Shown: positions 25,091 through 36,019, counted from the first letter of the stretch. The stretch: DNA of 64,000 nt from JAPPHA01 sp963664045 (GCA_963664045.2 CAXXGT010000017.1:1-64000), one strand, 5' to 3'. Translations and numbers: made by a program. Notes: a model not told the origin generated them from the letters alone.

Positions 25091-26079
25091 CCTTATCCGA
25101 ACGATAAAAAACCTTATCCGAATGCCATTGCCCGGCGGACGCGTCCCGAGCGTCGTTTTCCGGCGCTCTCGTTGTTGCCGGGAGCGAGCCCGGCCCAGGC
25201 GGCGCAGTGACGTTCCGACGGGAAGACGGAGATGTCGGGGCCGAGCTCGATGATGATTGCCGATGCGGCGCGATGGTCGATGCCGGGTATGGTGGTCAGC
25301 AACCTGATGGCCACCTGGTGTTCGGCGAGGCCCCTGTCGATGACGGCGTCGTATTCGGCGAGCCGCTCACCGGCCTGGTCGAAGAGGCGGACCTGGTCAC
25401 GCAACAGGAACCGGTCGGCCTCTGAAAGCTTGCTTTCGAGGGCATCGTTGAGTGTCGCGAGATGCCTGCGGACATGGCCGGAGAGCGCGGCCATGATCTC
25501 GGCGCGTTCCTTGCCCGCAACCAGCCCGTCGAGGATGCGCCGTCCGTTGACCCCGAAGAGGTCGGAGAGGACGCCGCCGACACGGATGCCGGCGCTGTCG
25601 ACGATCTTGTGAACGCGGTTGCGCGTCCGGGTCCGCTCGGCGACGATCTTCCGGCGCGCCCGTGCGACCCGGCGCAACTCGCGGAACGCCTTCGGCGGCA
25701 CCAGGCTCGGATTGCAGAGGCCGAACTGGCAGACCCGGGCCAGCCAGACGCTGTCGGCAATGTCGGTCTTGCGCCCCTTGATCTGCTTGACGTGCTGGGC
25801 ATGGAGCAGCAGGGGTGTGATGCCGGCCTCGGCGACGGTGTCGAAAACCGTCTCCCAGTAGACGCCCGTGCCTTCCATCGCCGCCGCCGTCACACCGTGC
25901 GCGCGGAGCCAGTCGGCAAGGGCGGCAAGCCCGCACGGAAGGGCGCTGAACTCCTTGTTGTGGATCTGTGCATCCGCATGCGCCCGGGCAATACGCACCG
26001 TCGCCGTGACCTGCATCTTGTGCACGTCAATGCCGGCGGCGCACGGGTGGATGACATGGAGCGTGTCTGTCGATATCAT

Positions 26080-28071
26080 GGAACCTCCTCCTTCGGGTGG
26101 AACACACGCGGAAGTGGGCGGGTCAACGGAACAGCTGACTCACAGATCCAGGGTGGACTGCGGTGCATTTTGCTGTGCGTTCTCGGGCTGGCCGGATACA
26201 TGGCGGGGTTCGAAGCCGTTGACCTGGGACAGTTTGGAAACGGGTTCATAAGGCCGCACAAAAAAAGCGTCCTCATGCCCACTTCCGCACCCGATTAAAT
26301 GTCACAACAGGCGGATCAGGGAAAGTCAGGCCTCATAACCGGTCCCGCAAACCGGCAGGCGGAACCACCGATAAAGACGTCACTCAGTTACATGCCAAAG
26401 CGGGGTGAGCAAAAACCCGATCATGACCGTTTGGCGGCTGCGGAATCCCGTTTCGGAGAAGTCAGAGCACACCTTCAGCCATAGATGATGAATTTGTCTG
26501 TGATTGGATCGACACCGTTCAAGTGTGGAATAACAGTTTCGGTTTTTCTGCGGAACGATTCACCTGTTCAGTCATTTGAGAGAGACGAAATGGTGAGTTA
26601 CGCTGCGTGGTCGAAATCGCTACTGTTTGGGAAAGTGGACTGGCGTCAGTGGAATCGCATCTCAGCCCGATATCCAGACGGTGCGAACTGGGAACGATCG
26701 AAGATGCGTTCTCAGAGGGGTTGCAATCCGGGGAGTCGCAGAAGCCTGCCGGATGCTATCGGGGCACGCGAGCATCTGCCGTATCGTCTTTTGATATCCA
26801 GATCTTGATAAATGTCGTACCGGACTCGAACTTTTACGGTTTTCGCGGGTCGATCTCCGGAAGTTTGGTCGAACAGGCCGTTTTCAGGTGTTCGATAGCT
26901 TCGACGACGGCCCGTGACCGATCAAGCTTGTCGGCAGCAGAAAGAACCGAAAGGCAAACCGTGGAACCACAGCAGCGCAGCAAGACCTCGGCTTCGCGCA
27001 AGAGGAATTCAAAATCCTGCAATTGCCCACTTCACGGTGCGTAGTTAAATCCACGATGCCGCTGGCAAGGTCTGTGTAGCCCACGATCGACTGACTATTC
27101 CAAACGGTGGATGTCGTCTGATTGGATCGTCCAATCCCGGCGATCCTCCCAAAGGCCCCAGAACCGCCATGCACGACCTACCTGGTGAGGTTTTCGGAGA
27201 CCGAACCACTTCCAGGCAGACAATTCAAACTACGAGGCATCAAACATTCGATGTGCAACTTTCATGCCCGCCCCGGGGAACGCTCCCCCAGAAAGTGGGT
27301 TAACGAACCTCTGGAATCCGCCCAATCTCCTTTTATGAATAATTTCGCGGTTAAAATTGATCGCCAAACATTCTGAGGCGTTTTCGCCGCCGCGTTTTCT
27401 CGTGGGCGAGCACCGGTTGGCTGGACATCCGGTCGGTCGCCGCACGGGAAGACGGGTTCATTTCCGTCGGTTCCGGCGATGTTCCCAACCGTCACCAGTC
27501 CGGATCGTCGATTACGGGACGTTTGACAGTTACAACCGGAATCCCGGGCACGCCGCATCGCCCGGCATCGGGTCCGGTACTCATTCCGTTCGGTTGAGAT
27601 TCGGGCCTTGGGCGGCCTTCAGGCTGGGTCTCCTGACGAGGGAGCGCATCATCTCCGGCTGACCGGCCAGGACATGACCCAGTGCCAGCGCCATCATTAC
27701 CACGACAATTATTTTGCAGCGCAACGCCATCTTCGTCCAGCCGCGGATGAATTGGCTCCTGGATCGAATTTCGTTGGCACATTGAAAATGAGAGTCTTTT
27801 TGTTGTCCCCTGCACCGATGATGGATCTGTGTGGTCGTAAAGGGCAACAGATTCCGAAAACGATATAATGCGGCCTGTCGGCAACAAAACGGACGCGCAA
27901 ATCGCCCCGTTTCGGGTGAAGAAAAATCCATGGCCCACGATAAACCGTTGCAGATCAATCCGTTGCAGACAACGCAACTTGCTCTTTCTTGACCTACTTC
28001 TGAGCGGCAAAGGAGCAGAGTAGCAAGAATTAATCGAGGCGGTCAGTTTAGTCTGAGGCACGACAATCGTT
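26080..28071. other. Two-kilobase stretch without a recognisable gene
   Basis: Open frames here are short, mutually overlapping and unlike known proteins. The first 200 bases probably belong to the left end of the split IS110 and could contain its bridge RNA. One minus-strand frame near 27580-27730 has a hydrophobic segment (CKIIVVVMMALALGHVLAG) that could be a remnant of a membrane protein. Nothing else stands out; it looks like eroded DNA. Confidence 0.5.
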
Positions 28072-28782
28072 CTAGTCGGTCAACTTGACAATGTACCAAG
28101 CCGGTTGCGCCCGCGCCGTTGACAGTTGTACTTCTTCTGGCCGGTCCTTCAGAAACTCATCGACCGCCTTTGTCGCGCCCGGCCACGCATCTTCCTGATA
28201 GTCGTCGAGTACGACTATACCTCCTGGTACCAGCCTGTCGAAGAGCGCTTCCAGTACTTCTTTGTGCCCCGTGTAGGTGTCGCAATCAATGTGGAGAAAT
28301 GCAATGGAAATGTCCGCGAGTTCGGACAGGGTCTGTTCGAAATATCCCTGTTTAAGGACAAGGTTGACGTCGAAACACTGAGAAAACCGCATTAGACGCT
28401 GAGGGACGTCATCAGCATCCTTAAATTTGCCTATTAACCTTTTTTTTGGCCGGAATAGTTTGACGTCGGCTCCAGTAATTCCGCTTTCAGGAAAGCCTTT
28501 AAAACTGTCGAGACCATAAATTATACGTTCGGATGACAATTCTTTTACTGTTCTAGCAATTTGCCGGAGTGTGGCCCCCCGGTAAACACCGCACTCCACG
28601 ACGTCACCTGAATGATCCAACGCCTGTTCGAGAAGCGCAATCAGCGAGTTCTCGAAGCACTCAGTGGACAGTTCCTTCCAGTATTCCGCTTTGCCAACAT
28701 CGTTGGAGAGAAGCTTGTCCCGAGCTTGGTCCCTCGAGAATCGCCTGACTTTTCGGCGGTTCCGGAGGAACTGTCGAATCAT
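28072..28782 (-). CDS. TylF/MycF-type O-methyltransferase
   Basis: A 236-residue SAM-dependent methyltransferase of the TylF/MycF (macrocin O-methyltransferase) group, which methylates sugar hydroxyls. Visible parts are GDVVECGVYRGATLRQIA (SAM-binding loop), IYGLDSFKGFPESG, FLHIDCDTYTGHKEVLEAL and IVVLDDYQEDAWPGATKAV, the metal-binding acidic block near the C-terminus. The start at 28782 has AGG upstream; an earlier ATG at 28863 would add a poorly supported N-terminus. It is the first of several glycan-modifying genes between 28 and 39.4 kb, so a role in decorating a surface polysaccharide or glycolipid is likely. Confidence 0.8.
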   Translation of the reverse strand: MIRQFLRNRRKVRRFSRDQARDKLLSNDVGKAEYWKELSTECFENSLIALLEQALDHSGDVVECGVYRGATLRQIARTVKELSSERIIYGLDSFKGFPESGITGADVKLFRPKKRLIGKFKDADDVPQRLMRFSQCFDVNLVLKQGYFEQTLSELADISIAFLHIDCDTYTGHKEVLEALFDRLVPGGIVVLDDYQEDAWPGATKAVDEFLKDRPEEVQLSTARAQPAWYIVKLTD

Positions 28783-29546
28783 AGTAGACCTCGCCCGCTT
28801 TGTTTGGCAAAATGTACAATGAATGGGGAGTGGTTTTCGCATGGCGAAATACGTTTTTTTCACGACGTTGTAATCATGTAATTTTTTTGCGCATGATCTA
28901 ACGATTCGCCTTGATTTCGCGGATTTTCGCGAAAAAGCCTCCGCATAAGCTGCAGATTCTCACATGCCGGCGATTTCGGCCTCATGCCTGGCCTCGGCGG
29001 TGGGCGTGGTAAAGTGCTCCACACACGAAGCACCGCGCTCGCAGCGTGATTCGTTCTTATTAAGTCAGAAGTCAGAAAATCGCGCCATGTGGGAATCACT
29101 CCCAATGAATGCAGTGTGGTTGTATTTCAGTTGCAAACGCCTTACTCAATGTTACTTGGGGGCGTCAAAAACGATAGCTGCGAATACGACCACGCATAAC
29201 CCACCTCTATTTTGCAACCCGAGACTGAACTAGATCTCATATGTATGAGATCAACTGCAGCGGTTCTCCCCGCCAATTGACTTGCGACGTTGACTGAAGA
29301 TTCCTATGCATTTGACGGTGCCGGTGCATTCGCAAGTGCCTCCCAGAACTGAAGCCTGGGTTCTTTCCTCCTTTTCGATGCCGGGTGGCTGGCAGGAGGT
29401 CAGCCCTGTGCGAGCGTAAGCGAGCCCCTTCTGAATTTCAACAACGCAATGGCCACGATGACCGATCCGTTCGCCCGGCAACGGTTGCAACGGGTCCCGA
29501 ACCCCGGGATCGAAGCCTCTGCACCACAGGCACTCCCAAGACTCCG
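28783..29546. other. Gene-free stretch upstream of the methyltransferase
   Basis: AT-richer than its surroundings with no credible frame. Bases 29302-29323 (GATTCCTATGCATTTGACGG and two more) reappear with small changes at 62829-62850. Both places are close to an istB remnant, so this may be an IS21-related scrap. Confidence 0.4.
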
Positions 29547-29663
29547 GCCGTCAGGCTGGCTGAATCCGGTGCGATCGAGGATCGCGTCTGCGGTCTTCGA
29601 CTCACCATTTACCTTTAGCCAACGATCCACAGGGATCTGCCTGTCGATCAGGATTGCGGCCAC
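29547..29663 (-). pseudogene. istB (IS21 helper ATPase) C-terminal scrap
   Basis: About 39 residues, DRQIPVDRWLKVNGESKTAD followed by AILDR, correspond to the segment Q-x-PVDRWHEVIG-x-PT-x-ADAILDR found near the end of IS21 IstB proteins. The rest has lost similarity. Confidence 0.5.
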
Positions 29664-29734
29664 AACTCACGCAAACGAGGCCGAGACGGTGCGGGCACTT
29701 GGCTGCATACCATTGCCGCGCCCAATGATTGGTG

Positions 29735-30580
29735 AGGGTGATTAATCGCAGGCGACTTCCGAAGGGGACCCATGGCTTTCGGACAATCCAGAAGCAGGAC
29801 TCCTACTTCGTCGACAAATTTCGTCTCATCCTGCGACTGGCGTGCGAGGGAGATTCTTTCCAGTCCCGGCCGCATCCGTTGGGCAAGAGCCTTCTGCTAA
29901 AAACGCTGAAGTCGCTGTCCAAGGGACACGAGACCCTGTTCCGAGGTTGGACATTCACAAGTATTGGGACAGGTCGACTCGCCATCCGATTTTACCGTTG
30001 AGCTTCGATAGGAAGTACAATCATCCCAGGAATCTTGAGCGCAACATCCTCAACCAGCTGGCGCTGATTGAACATGCTGCTGGGCTCAATCCATCACCGA
30101 CCACCAATACGGATCCGGAACGCCTACAGAAAACATTCTGTCATTTGCATCATGCCTTCAAGAGGCAGGTCGTCGTTCTGGTGGACGAGTAGACAAACCT
30201 ATCCCCGACATGCTCCATGAACCCGATCTTGCGATCGCCACCCGGAATTTTCGGCGCGGTTCTACAGCATCGTCAAGGGCAGTGCTGAACATTTCAGGTT
30301 TGTCTTCGTCACTGGCTTGAGCATGTTCGCCGAACGTCAGCCTGTCCTCTGACCTCAACAACTTGAAGGAAATCAGTTTAGATCTACGAAACGCCACAAT
30401 CTACGGCTACACTGACGATACTCTGGCTTGAGTGTTCGGACCGGAGATTGGCGGACTGGACCGCAAGACATCCGTACTTGGGACAACGGCTACCACGTGC
30501 GGGCGGGGAATGGATCTACAATCCTTTCAACGTGCTCCTACTGTTCGACAGAGGAACGAGTCAAAATGATTGGCACAGGA
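29735..30580 (+). pseudogene. AAA-ATPase-like protein with PD-(D/E)XK partner domain, decayed
   Basis: Several frames together trace the AAA-ATPase-like (PF09820-type) protein: NRRRLPKGTHGFRTIQ, SYFVDKFRLILRL, HPLGKSLLLKTLKSL (degenerate P-loop), LSFDRKYNHPRNLERNIL, RQVVVLVDE (Walker B) followed by a stop, then GYTDDTLA-like and YNPFNVLLLFDRG pieces. At least four frame changes or stops are present. The nuclease-like C-terminus is missing here; a scrap of such a C-terminus lies at 7306-7440. Intact relatives are common in symbionts and their role is unknown. Confidence 0.65.
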
Positions 30581-30647
30581 ATCGAAACCATTGCGCAAAT
30601 GTAAACTGTGTCGGAATGTCGTCCAAATGCGACGATAACGCCCGTTA

Positions 30648-31448
30648 TCACAGTCCCAGAAGCGCCTTGATCCGATACTTCCAGATTCGCAAGAAATATG
30701 TCCGTCTGAGTGACGGAGAATGCTCAGCCAGGAAATGTCCGTGCTTTTTCAATATTCTATGATAACACCTGACCCGACCCTTCGAACTGGCGGATCGTCC
30801 CAAGCTCGCCCTGTCTGGCTGTCCTGCATGAGGCCTGATCACATTTCTAATCACGCCTGGCTTGGGGTCATTCCACATGATGCAGCCAGCCGCGACAAGG
30901 CGGATACAGAGTTCCGCATCCTCGCTTATAAAGAGCTCGTCGTCAAACCCATCGAGCACCAAAAACATATCGCGCTTTACCCATAAACCAGATGTGACCC
31001 TTAACTTGGATTGAAGCGGTGCGGTGGAATCCAAGAGTCCTGTCATCCACTGATACGCCAGGGATCTTCTTGCAGCCAGGCGCCCGAACGATTTGCGTTG
31101 CAGACCAACGGAAGAGCCAAAACTCACGTTTGGATGGTCATCTAAAGCATCAAGGATTCGACTACAGTAATCCGGCAAAAGCTCGTCGTCGTCATCCAGA
31201 AACAGTACGACCGGATAGCACGCTCTTCTCACCCCGGCATTCCGCGCGCCAGAAGGTCCGCGTGGGCCGGGATTGTCAATCACAATCACCCTCCCTGATT
31301 CTTCAAGGACGTTTCGTGCCGGAACCCTGCTGCCGTCATCGACGACAATGATTTCACCTTCCGTCGGCAGGGTCGCCACTGCCGACGCAACGGCTCGCAC
31401 AACGCATTCTTGCCGGTCTCTTGTTGGAATAATTATCGAAATCGTCAT
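30648..31448 (-). CDS. Family 2 glycosyltransferase
   Basis: A 266-residue GT-A fold glycosyltransferase. TISIIIPTRDRQECVVRAV opens the Rossmann-like part; EIIVVDDGS and VLFLDDDDELLPDY give the nucleotide-sugar and metal-binding acidic motifs; FISEDAELCIRLV matches the catalytic-base region (ED-x-ELCLR). The start at 31448 gives a standard N-terminus; an upstream ATG at 31478 adds ten residues. It probably adds a sugar to a cell-surface glycan in the cytoplasm. It stands alone between decayed DNA and an IS630 remnant, so expression is uncertain. Confidence 0.8.
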   Translation of the reverse strand: MTISIIIPTRDRQECVVRAVASAVATLPTEGEIIVVDDGSRVPARNVLEESGRVIVIDNPGPRGPSGARNAGVRRACYPVVLFLDDDDELLPDYCSRILDALDDHPNVSFGSSVGLQRKSFGRLAARRSLAYQWMTGLLDSTAPLQSKLRVTSGLWVKRDMFLVLDGFDDELFISEDAELCIRLVAAGCIMWNDPKPGVIRNVIRPHAGQPDRASLGRSASSKGRVRCYHRILKKHGHFLAEHSPSLRRTYFLRIWKYRIKALLGL

Positions 31449-31588
31449 GTCGGCGTAATAAACACAAAAATTCAGCACTCGAAAGCCTCAAGCCACCGCA
31501 ACGCAACTCAAGCGCCACACTTGAGACTCACGACCAGAACATTCGGGCCGCTGACATTGTAAGTTTGAAACGAAAGAGCGGTTCGGTT

Positions 31589-32210
31589 TAATCATGAGGC
31601 ATATTCTGCTGCTTTGAAATAATTCCAACATTCGTCTTAGGCGAAGAAATCGGAGATTTGGCCGATGGCGGCGATGAGGTCTCCATATGTCCTGGCGCCG
31701 ATTCGGCGCAGATTCGCCTTGAGCTTGGAAAACGCCATCTCGATGTTGTTTAGGTCGGGACTGTATGGCGGCAGGAACAGGAACCAGCATCCATGCGCCC
31801 TGAGGGCCTCCGCAGCTCTCTTGCTCTTTCGCACACTCGGGTGGTCCAGAATGACCACCGTACCAGGTTCGACGTCTGGCGCGAACAGAGTTTAGATGTC
31901 GGCATCGAAGACGTCGCGGTCCATGGGTCCGTGGATGAACAAAAGGCCATGAAGCCATCCGAGGTCTGCCTGACAACCATGGTCTGGGTCCCCGATCTTC
32001 GGAACGGAACGGCACCATAGAGGCGCTGCAATCGTGGCTGCTGTTGTCCGGGTGGTGATGGCGGTTACAGATTCCAACGGAATCTGCAGCGGTCTCATCA
32101 ATGAACACCAGGCGTTGCGGCTCTCTCCGCACGAACGGCATGCGCCGGCACAGCAAGTCTTGGCGTGAGGCCCTGACCCTTGACTTGCCGCGTTCCCGGG
32201 CAATGAGGAC
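31589..32210 (-). pseudogene. IS630 family transposase remnant
   Basis: Pieces in several frames: QRLVFIDET (first catalytic Asp), then GDPDHGCQADLGWLHG-type debris, and VILDHPSVRKSKRAAEALRA with LPPYSPDLNNIEMAFSKLKA carrying the second Asp and the final Glu. The expected C-terminus DECWNYFKAAEYAS is present after an in-frame stop near 31639. The N-terminal HTH part is gone. Confidence 0.75.
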
Positions 32211-33188
32211 CATTCGGAAGTGTACCCGCGTCGCTGAGTGCTACGTCGATGGACGAGTGATGCGCCTGCACAACGTGCGCGTGGAACAGGGCATCTTACA
32301 TCTCCTTGAGTGTGATGTAACGTCCGGGTCCTCCGCGGTCAGTCCGTAGAAGAAAGGCAGGGACGGTTCTAGCCTGCCCGAACCGTGTCGGCGGACCAAT
32401 GATCTTAGCCACGAGCGTTTCCTGACCGTTCGTCCCTAGCAGCTTGCCATCGCACGGCTGATCAGAAGCATCCGTCCCACCACCGCTGCGGAGTTGCCCT
32501 CCTCCATTCACCGGACACACCAGTCCCGCAGATCCTGGAAAAGTGCATTGCCCATGGTCTCGCTCCTCCTGCCTGCCTCTTGCCTCTTGAGTAAAAAACC
32601 GCTATCTCATTGATTCCACGAAGTTTTGCAAATATCTCCGATTTCGACTGTCCTGATCACCTGGTAGCCGAACTGTTTGGTGCGCCAGCCGAACTTCGAG
32701 ACTGCCCGGTTCACATCTCCGGACGGCAACAAGCAAACACGACCTTTACTTTCGCGACAGGGCCGCCGCTGCGCGGGGGTGGTAGCTTTTGAGGAGCGCT
32801 TGACTCAGACAAACACGGGCGAGGGAATTAACCAGAATCATTCAATTCACGAACCGCTGTGACTCAAGCGGAAACTTTGCATCGTCGGTCGACGAAACTT
32901 GGAACTGGTGTGTTTCTGGAGCAGCGGTCAGCAGCACAATCCTCGTAGAGCGCTTCGGTAACTGAGTTGTTCCGGGTGCAGACTTCACCGCCCAAGATCG
33001 AATGACCATGTCGCCGGGAGTGGTGCCTGCCGTTAGGGGTATTTTCGCCCTGGCCAACAAACCGGACCATGTTTCCAAGTACCTCCATCGCAGAACACGC
33101 AAATGGCAGATGCCAATTTAACCAAAGAGCGTCCCATTTTATCTATTTTGGCCCACTACCATTGAAATCAGCAGTGGTTGGGGTCCAA
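32211..33188. other. Nearly one kilobase without a recognisable gene
   Basis: Short frames only, none resembling a known family. It separates the IS630 remnant from the next glycosyltransferase and is probably decayed coding DNA. Confidence 0.5.
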
Positions 33189-33995
33189 TCAAATTTGGCC
33201 AACCATCTTGTCCTCAAACCCGTACCTCATCCAGTTTTGACGCACCCATCGCACAGGACCCCGCCCATAATGGGGGTTTTTTGCCCAGGATTGCCCGGAG
33301 TCCATCGCTAGGAGATGCGGCCTAGGAAAACCATGAAACGCAACGAGGCGAGTCCCGCCATCTGGGTGTCGAGGGGAGGCGAACCAATCAACAACGGGTG
33401 CTCTTCTATGGTGAATCTTAAAAGTGGAAATCCATTGATCAGGCCAAAACGTGACATTCCGTGCGTGTTCAGCTACAAAATCCTGCTCAATCACGTAATC
33501 CCTGAGTACAGAACTTCTATTCGAAAGGAATCGCGTGAGGATGTGCTTCTGTGAACCAATCTCAAGTGAAAATGCGCCTGTCATTAGCTGAAAGGCGAAT
33601 TTCCTGTAGCCGAGACGATGTTTGAGCTTCGGGTAGTTGTGCATTGAACAAAAGGAACCTTGTTCGCCGAAATCAAACAACGGATCGAGATTGCCAACGA
33701 CCAGAGTGTCAAGATCCAGGTAAAGAATACGACCTGAAAGGCCATATAGGTCTTCGGAAAGCAGACATAGTTTGGGCCATCCTCCAGCTCCCGAAGGGTC
33801 AAAAGGCGCATCAAATGCGCCGATATCAGGGATCGGATAACAGTCGACTTCGGATGAAATTCCCGACATATCGTCGGTTAAGCAGACAAAATGAACTGGG
33901 CCAGTTGTGTTTCTGACCACTGCCTGATGGAGTATATTCACATAGTATGGCCGATATTCCCTTTTTCCCCATTTCATTGTCAGAACTGTTTTCAT
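33189..33995 (-). CDS. Glycosyltransferase with a GT8-like core
   Basis: A 268-residue protein. WPKLCLLSEDLYGLSGRILY leads into LDLDTLVVGNLDPLF, the DxD-type metal and nucleotide-sugar motif of retaining GT8-like enzymes. FCLTDD-like sequence lies upstream (HFVCLTDDMSG), and WPDQWISTFK and FHGFPRPH downstream are typical of bacterial proteins of this kind. The start at 33995 (MKTVLTMKWGKREY) follows GGAAAC. It probably acts on a surface glycan with the neighbouring GT2 and methyltransferase genes. The frame is intact. Confidence 0.7.
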   Translation of the reverse strand: MKTVLTMKWGKREYRPYYVNILHQAVVRNTTGPVHFVCLTDDMSGISSEVDCYPIPDIGAFDAPFDPSGAGGWPKLCLLSEDLYGLSGRILYLDLDTLVVGNLDPLFDFGEQGSFCSMHNYPKLKHRLGYRKFAFQLMTGAFSLEIGSQKHILTRFLSNRSSVLRDYVIEQDFVAEHARNVTFWPDQWISTFKIHHRRAPVVDWFASPRHPDGGTRLVAFHGFPRPHLLAMDSGQSWAKNPHYGRGPVRWVRQNWMRYGFEDKMVGQI

Positions 33996-34379
33996 GGTTA
34001 GTTTCCAAAACGGGGCAAAGTAGACTGGCCCCAATTGTTGTCCTCATCAAATGTTAGTTTCTCGTATAATCCGCTTTGACCGACTGCTTTTTCTCCAAAA
34101 CCTGACGAATTTGAAGCAACGAAAATTCAATCCGCCACGGTCCTCCGTCGAGGACCTAACCGACCATTCTTCCTGGACTATTGGGCGCATTCAGATGGGG
34201 TTTCAATAACTTCGTGAGCCAAAGCATTAATGAGTTTGTCTCGCGCAATCTTTACCTGAGTTTTTGAGAACAAGCACATCTCCCGTCTTATCGGGGACTG
34301 ATCACTCTCCATTATTCGTTCAAGAGGATCAATCGGAAAGGAAAACGGTTCCATAAAAACGGTTCCATAAAACCTTCAT

Positions 34380-34735
34380 GATTTTCTGCGTTTACTTACC
34401 CCGGAGCATGAAACTCGCATGTGACTGACGGTTTCCGGGACGATGTCGTGTGGTGGCGCCGTTGCCGGGACCGGGGTATCCTGTGGCCCATGGATCGGGT
34501 GGCGGCAGAACAGGACGTCTGTTTTTTGCGGCCCTGGAGCCCGTCCTAAAACTGTCCATTCGCCGTGGGGTCCGCGCCCCGGAGTGTTTCCAGCAGGCAT
34601 GACGCCTGCCGAGAACGTGGAGAAAATCGAGACGCTGCAAGGCGGCCTCCGGTCGCGTGCAAGCCATTGTAAACCCCACAGGCGTGCTTGCCGCCACCCG
34701 TCTCCTGTCAACCACAATTCAACAGGAGTTGGATC
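34380..34735 (+). ncRNA. Candidate IS110 bridge RNA region
   Basis: IS110-group elements are known to transcribe a bridge RNA from the non-coding end before the transposase; it pairs with target and donor DNA. This stretch is the non-coding left end of an intact element. It is GC-rich with several hairpin-forming segments (for example CAGGCATGACGCCTG near 34592) and no coding frame. Exact RNA ends and guide loops cannot be assigned by eye. Confidence 0.4.
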
Positions 34736-36019
34736 ATGAGCGATACACCGAAACATGATGACATGGAAGTCCGGCATGCCGCCGCCGCGGGTCTCGATGT
34801 CCACAAGATGCAGGTCACGGCGACCGTGCGCACCCACGCGGGCAGGGAAGGCCCCCTTGTCGAGACCCGCGAGTTCGGTGCGCTGGCGAGCGGCCTCGCC
34901 CTTCTGGTGCAGTGGCTGCTCGGCCTGCGGGTGAGCGGCGCCGTCATGGAGGCGACGGGTGTCTACTGGGAGAAGGTCTACGACATTCTGTCCGACGCCG
35001 GTCTCGATGTCATGGTGGTCAATGCCCAGCACGTCAAGCAGATCAAGGGGCGCAAGACCGACATCGCGGACAGCGTCTGGCTGTCGCGCATCTGCCAGTT
35101 CGGCCTCGGGAGCCCGAGCCTGGTCCTGCCGAAGAGCTTCCGCGACCTGCGGGGGCTGAGCCGCTACCGCCGCACGCTGATCGAACAGCGGGCGCGCTCG
35201 CAACTGCCCATCCAGAAGGTCCTGGACCGGGGCGGGGTGCGCATCGGCGGCGTCCTCAGCCGGATCACCCACAGCGTCAACGGTCGCCGCATCCTCGAGG
35301 GCATCATCGCCGGTGAGGCGTGTGAGGACATCCTGGGCGGGCTGAGCTGGCATGTCCGCAAGAAGCTCGGCCTCCTCGGCGATGCCCTGAGTGTCGAACT
35401 CGACGCACATGGCCGGTGGATCCTGAGCGACCTCCTGGCCCGGTTCGACAGCGACACCGCCCGGATCGAGGCGGCCAACCGGCGGATGGAGGCCGCCCTC
35501 GCTCCCCACGAGGCCCAGGTCCGGCTTCTCGAGACCCTGCCCGGCGTCAGCCGCGAATCCGCCATGGCGATCCTCGTCGAACTGGGCCCCGACATGTCGG
35601 TCTTCGCATCGGCCAGACACTGCGCCGCCTGGACGGGGATCTGTCCGGGGAACAACGAGAGTGCCGGCAAGCGCCGCAGCGGACGGATACGGCGGGGAAA
35701 CCCGATCCTGCGCGCCATTCTCGTCGAATGCGCTCATGCGGCGGTCCGGACCCGGGGCTGCCAGTTCCAGGCCTGGCACCAGGCGGTGAAGAGCCGGCGT
35801 GGATACAAGCGCGCCATCGTCGCCGTGGCCCACAAGATGCTCCGCACCATCTATGCCATGCTGCGCGACGGCACGCCCTATGCCGATCCCGGGATCGACT
35901 ATGAGGGCATCTCCATCGGCCGCAAGGCCAGCCGCTGGCTGCAGAAGCTCGAACAGTATGGATACGTCACCCGGCTGGCACGCGAGGACCAACCCGACAT
36001 GTCGGCCCGACCCGCCTGA
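34736..36019 (+). CDS. IS110 family transposase
   Basis: A 427-residue DEDD transposase. The RuvC-like N-terminal part shows AAGLDVHKMQVTATVR (Asp), MEATGVYWEKVYD (Glu) and QIKGRKTDIADSVWLSRI (Asp, Asp). The C-terminal helix-hairpin-helix and catalytic Ser region reads LETLPGVSRESAMAILVELG and NNESAGKRRSGRIRRGNPIL. Length is normal and the frame is intact. The ATG at 34736 follows CAGGAG. Together with an intact non-coding left end this could be a functional element. It is related to, but clearly different from, the IS110 at 21572-26079. Confidence 0.9.
   Translation: MSDTPKHDDMEVRHAAAAGLDVHKMQVTATVRTHAGREGPLVETREFGALASGLALLVQWLLGLRVSGAVMEATGVYWEKVYDILSDAGLDVMVVNAQHVKQIKGRKTDIADSVWLSRICQFGLGSPSLVLPKSFRDLRGLSRYRRTLIEQRARSQLPIQKVLDRGGVRIGGVLSRITHSVNGRRILEGIIAGEACEDILGGLSWHVRKKLGLLGDALSVELDAHGRWILSDLLARFDSDTARIEAANRRMEAALAPHEAQVRLLETLPGVSRESAMAILVELGPDMSVFASARHCAAWTGICPGNNESAGKRRSGRIRRGNPILRAILVECAHAAVRTRGCQFQAWHQAVKSRRGYKRAIVAVAHKMLRTIYAMLRDGTPYADPGIDYEGISIGRKASRWLQKLEQYGYVTRLAREDQPDMSARPA

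Larger units (their letters stand above)
21887..25130 (+). mobile_element. IS4-type element encoding a DruA-like/transposase fusion
   Basis: Terminal inverted repeats CAATGGCATTCGGA (21887-21900) and its complement (25117-25130). Flanking 10-bp copies CCCTGCGGAC (21877-21886) and CCCGGCGGAC (25131-25140) are a target duplication with one mismatch, a size usual for IS4. It is inserted in an IS110 transposase gene. It is 3,244 bp long including a 792-bp secondary insertion. The first 160 bases (21887-22048) are leader. Confidence 0.85.
21572..26079 (-). pseudogene. IS110 family transposase split by an IS4-type element
   Basis: The 5' part (26079-25141) shows AAGIDVHKMQVTATVR (RuvC-like DEDD core), EGTGVYWETVF, KQIKGRKTDIADS and the C-terminal PGIDHRAASAIIIELG block up to GKRRSGR. 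The 3' part (21886-21572) continues VRRGNQALRTLLIECAQAA and ends at 21572. Removing the insertion and one 10-bp target copy joins them in frame to a normal 417-residue DEDD transposase. Such proteins work with a bridge RNA made from an element end. The region upstream of 26079 is the likely left end of this element, but its boundary is not visible. Confidence 0.85.

Noticed and set aside
34376..35992. A 538-codon open frame antisense to the IS110 transposase
   Set aside because: It mirrors the GC-rich third-position pattern of the plus-strand gene, its protein is low-complexity and unlike any family, and the IS110 frame on the plus strand is unmistakable.
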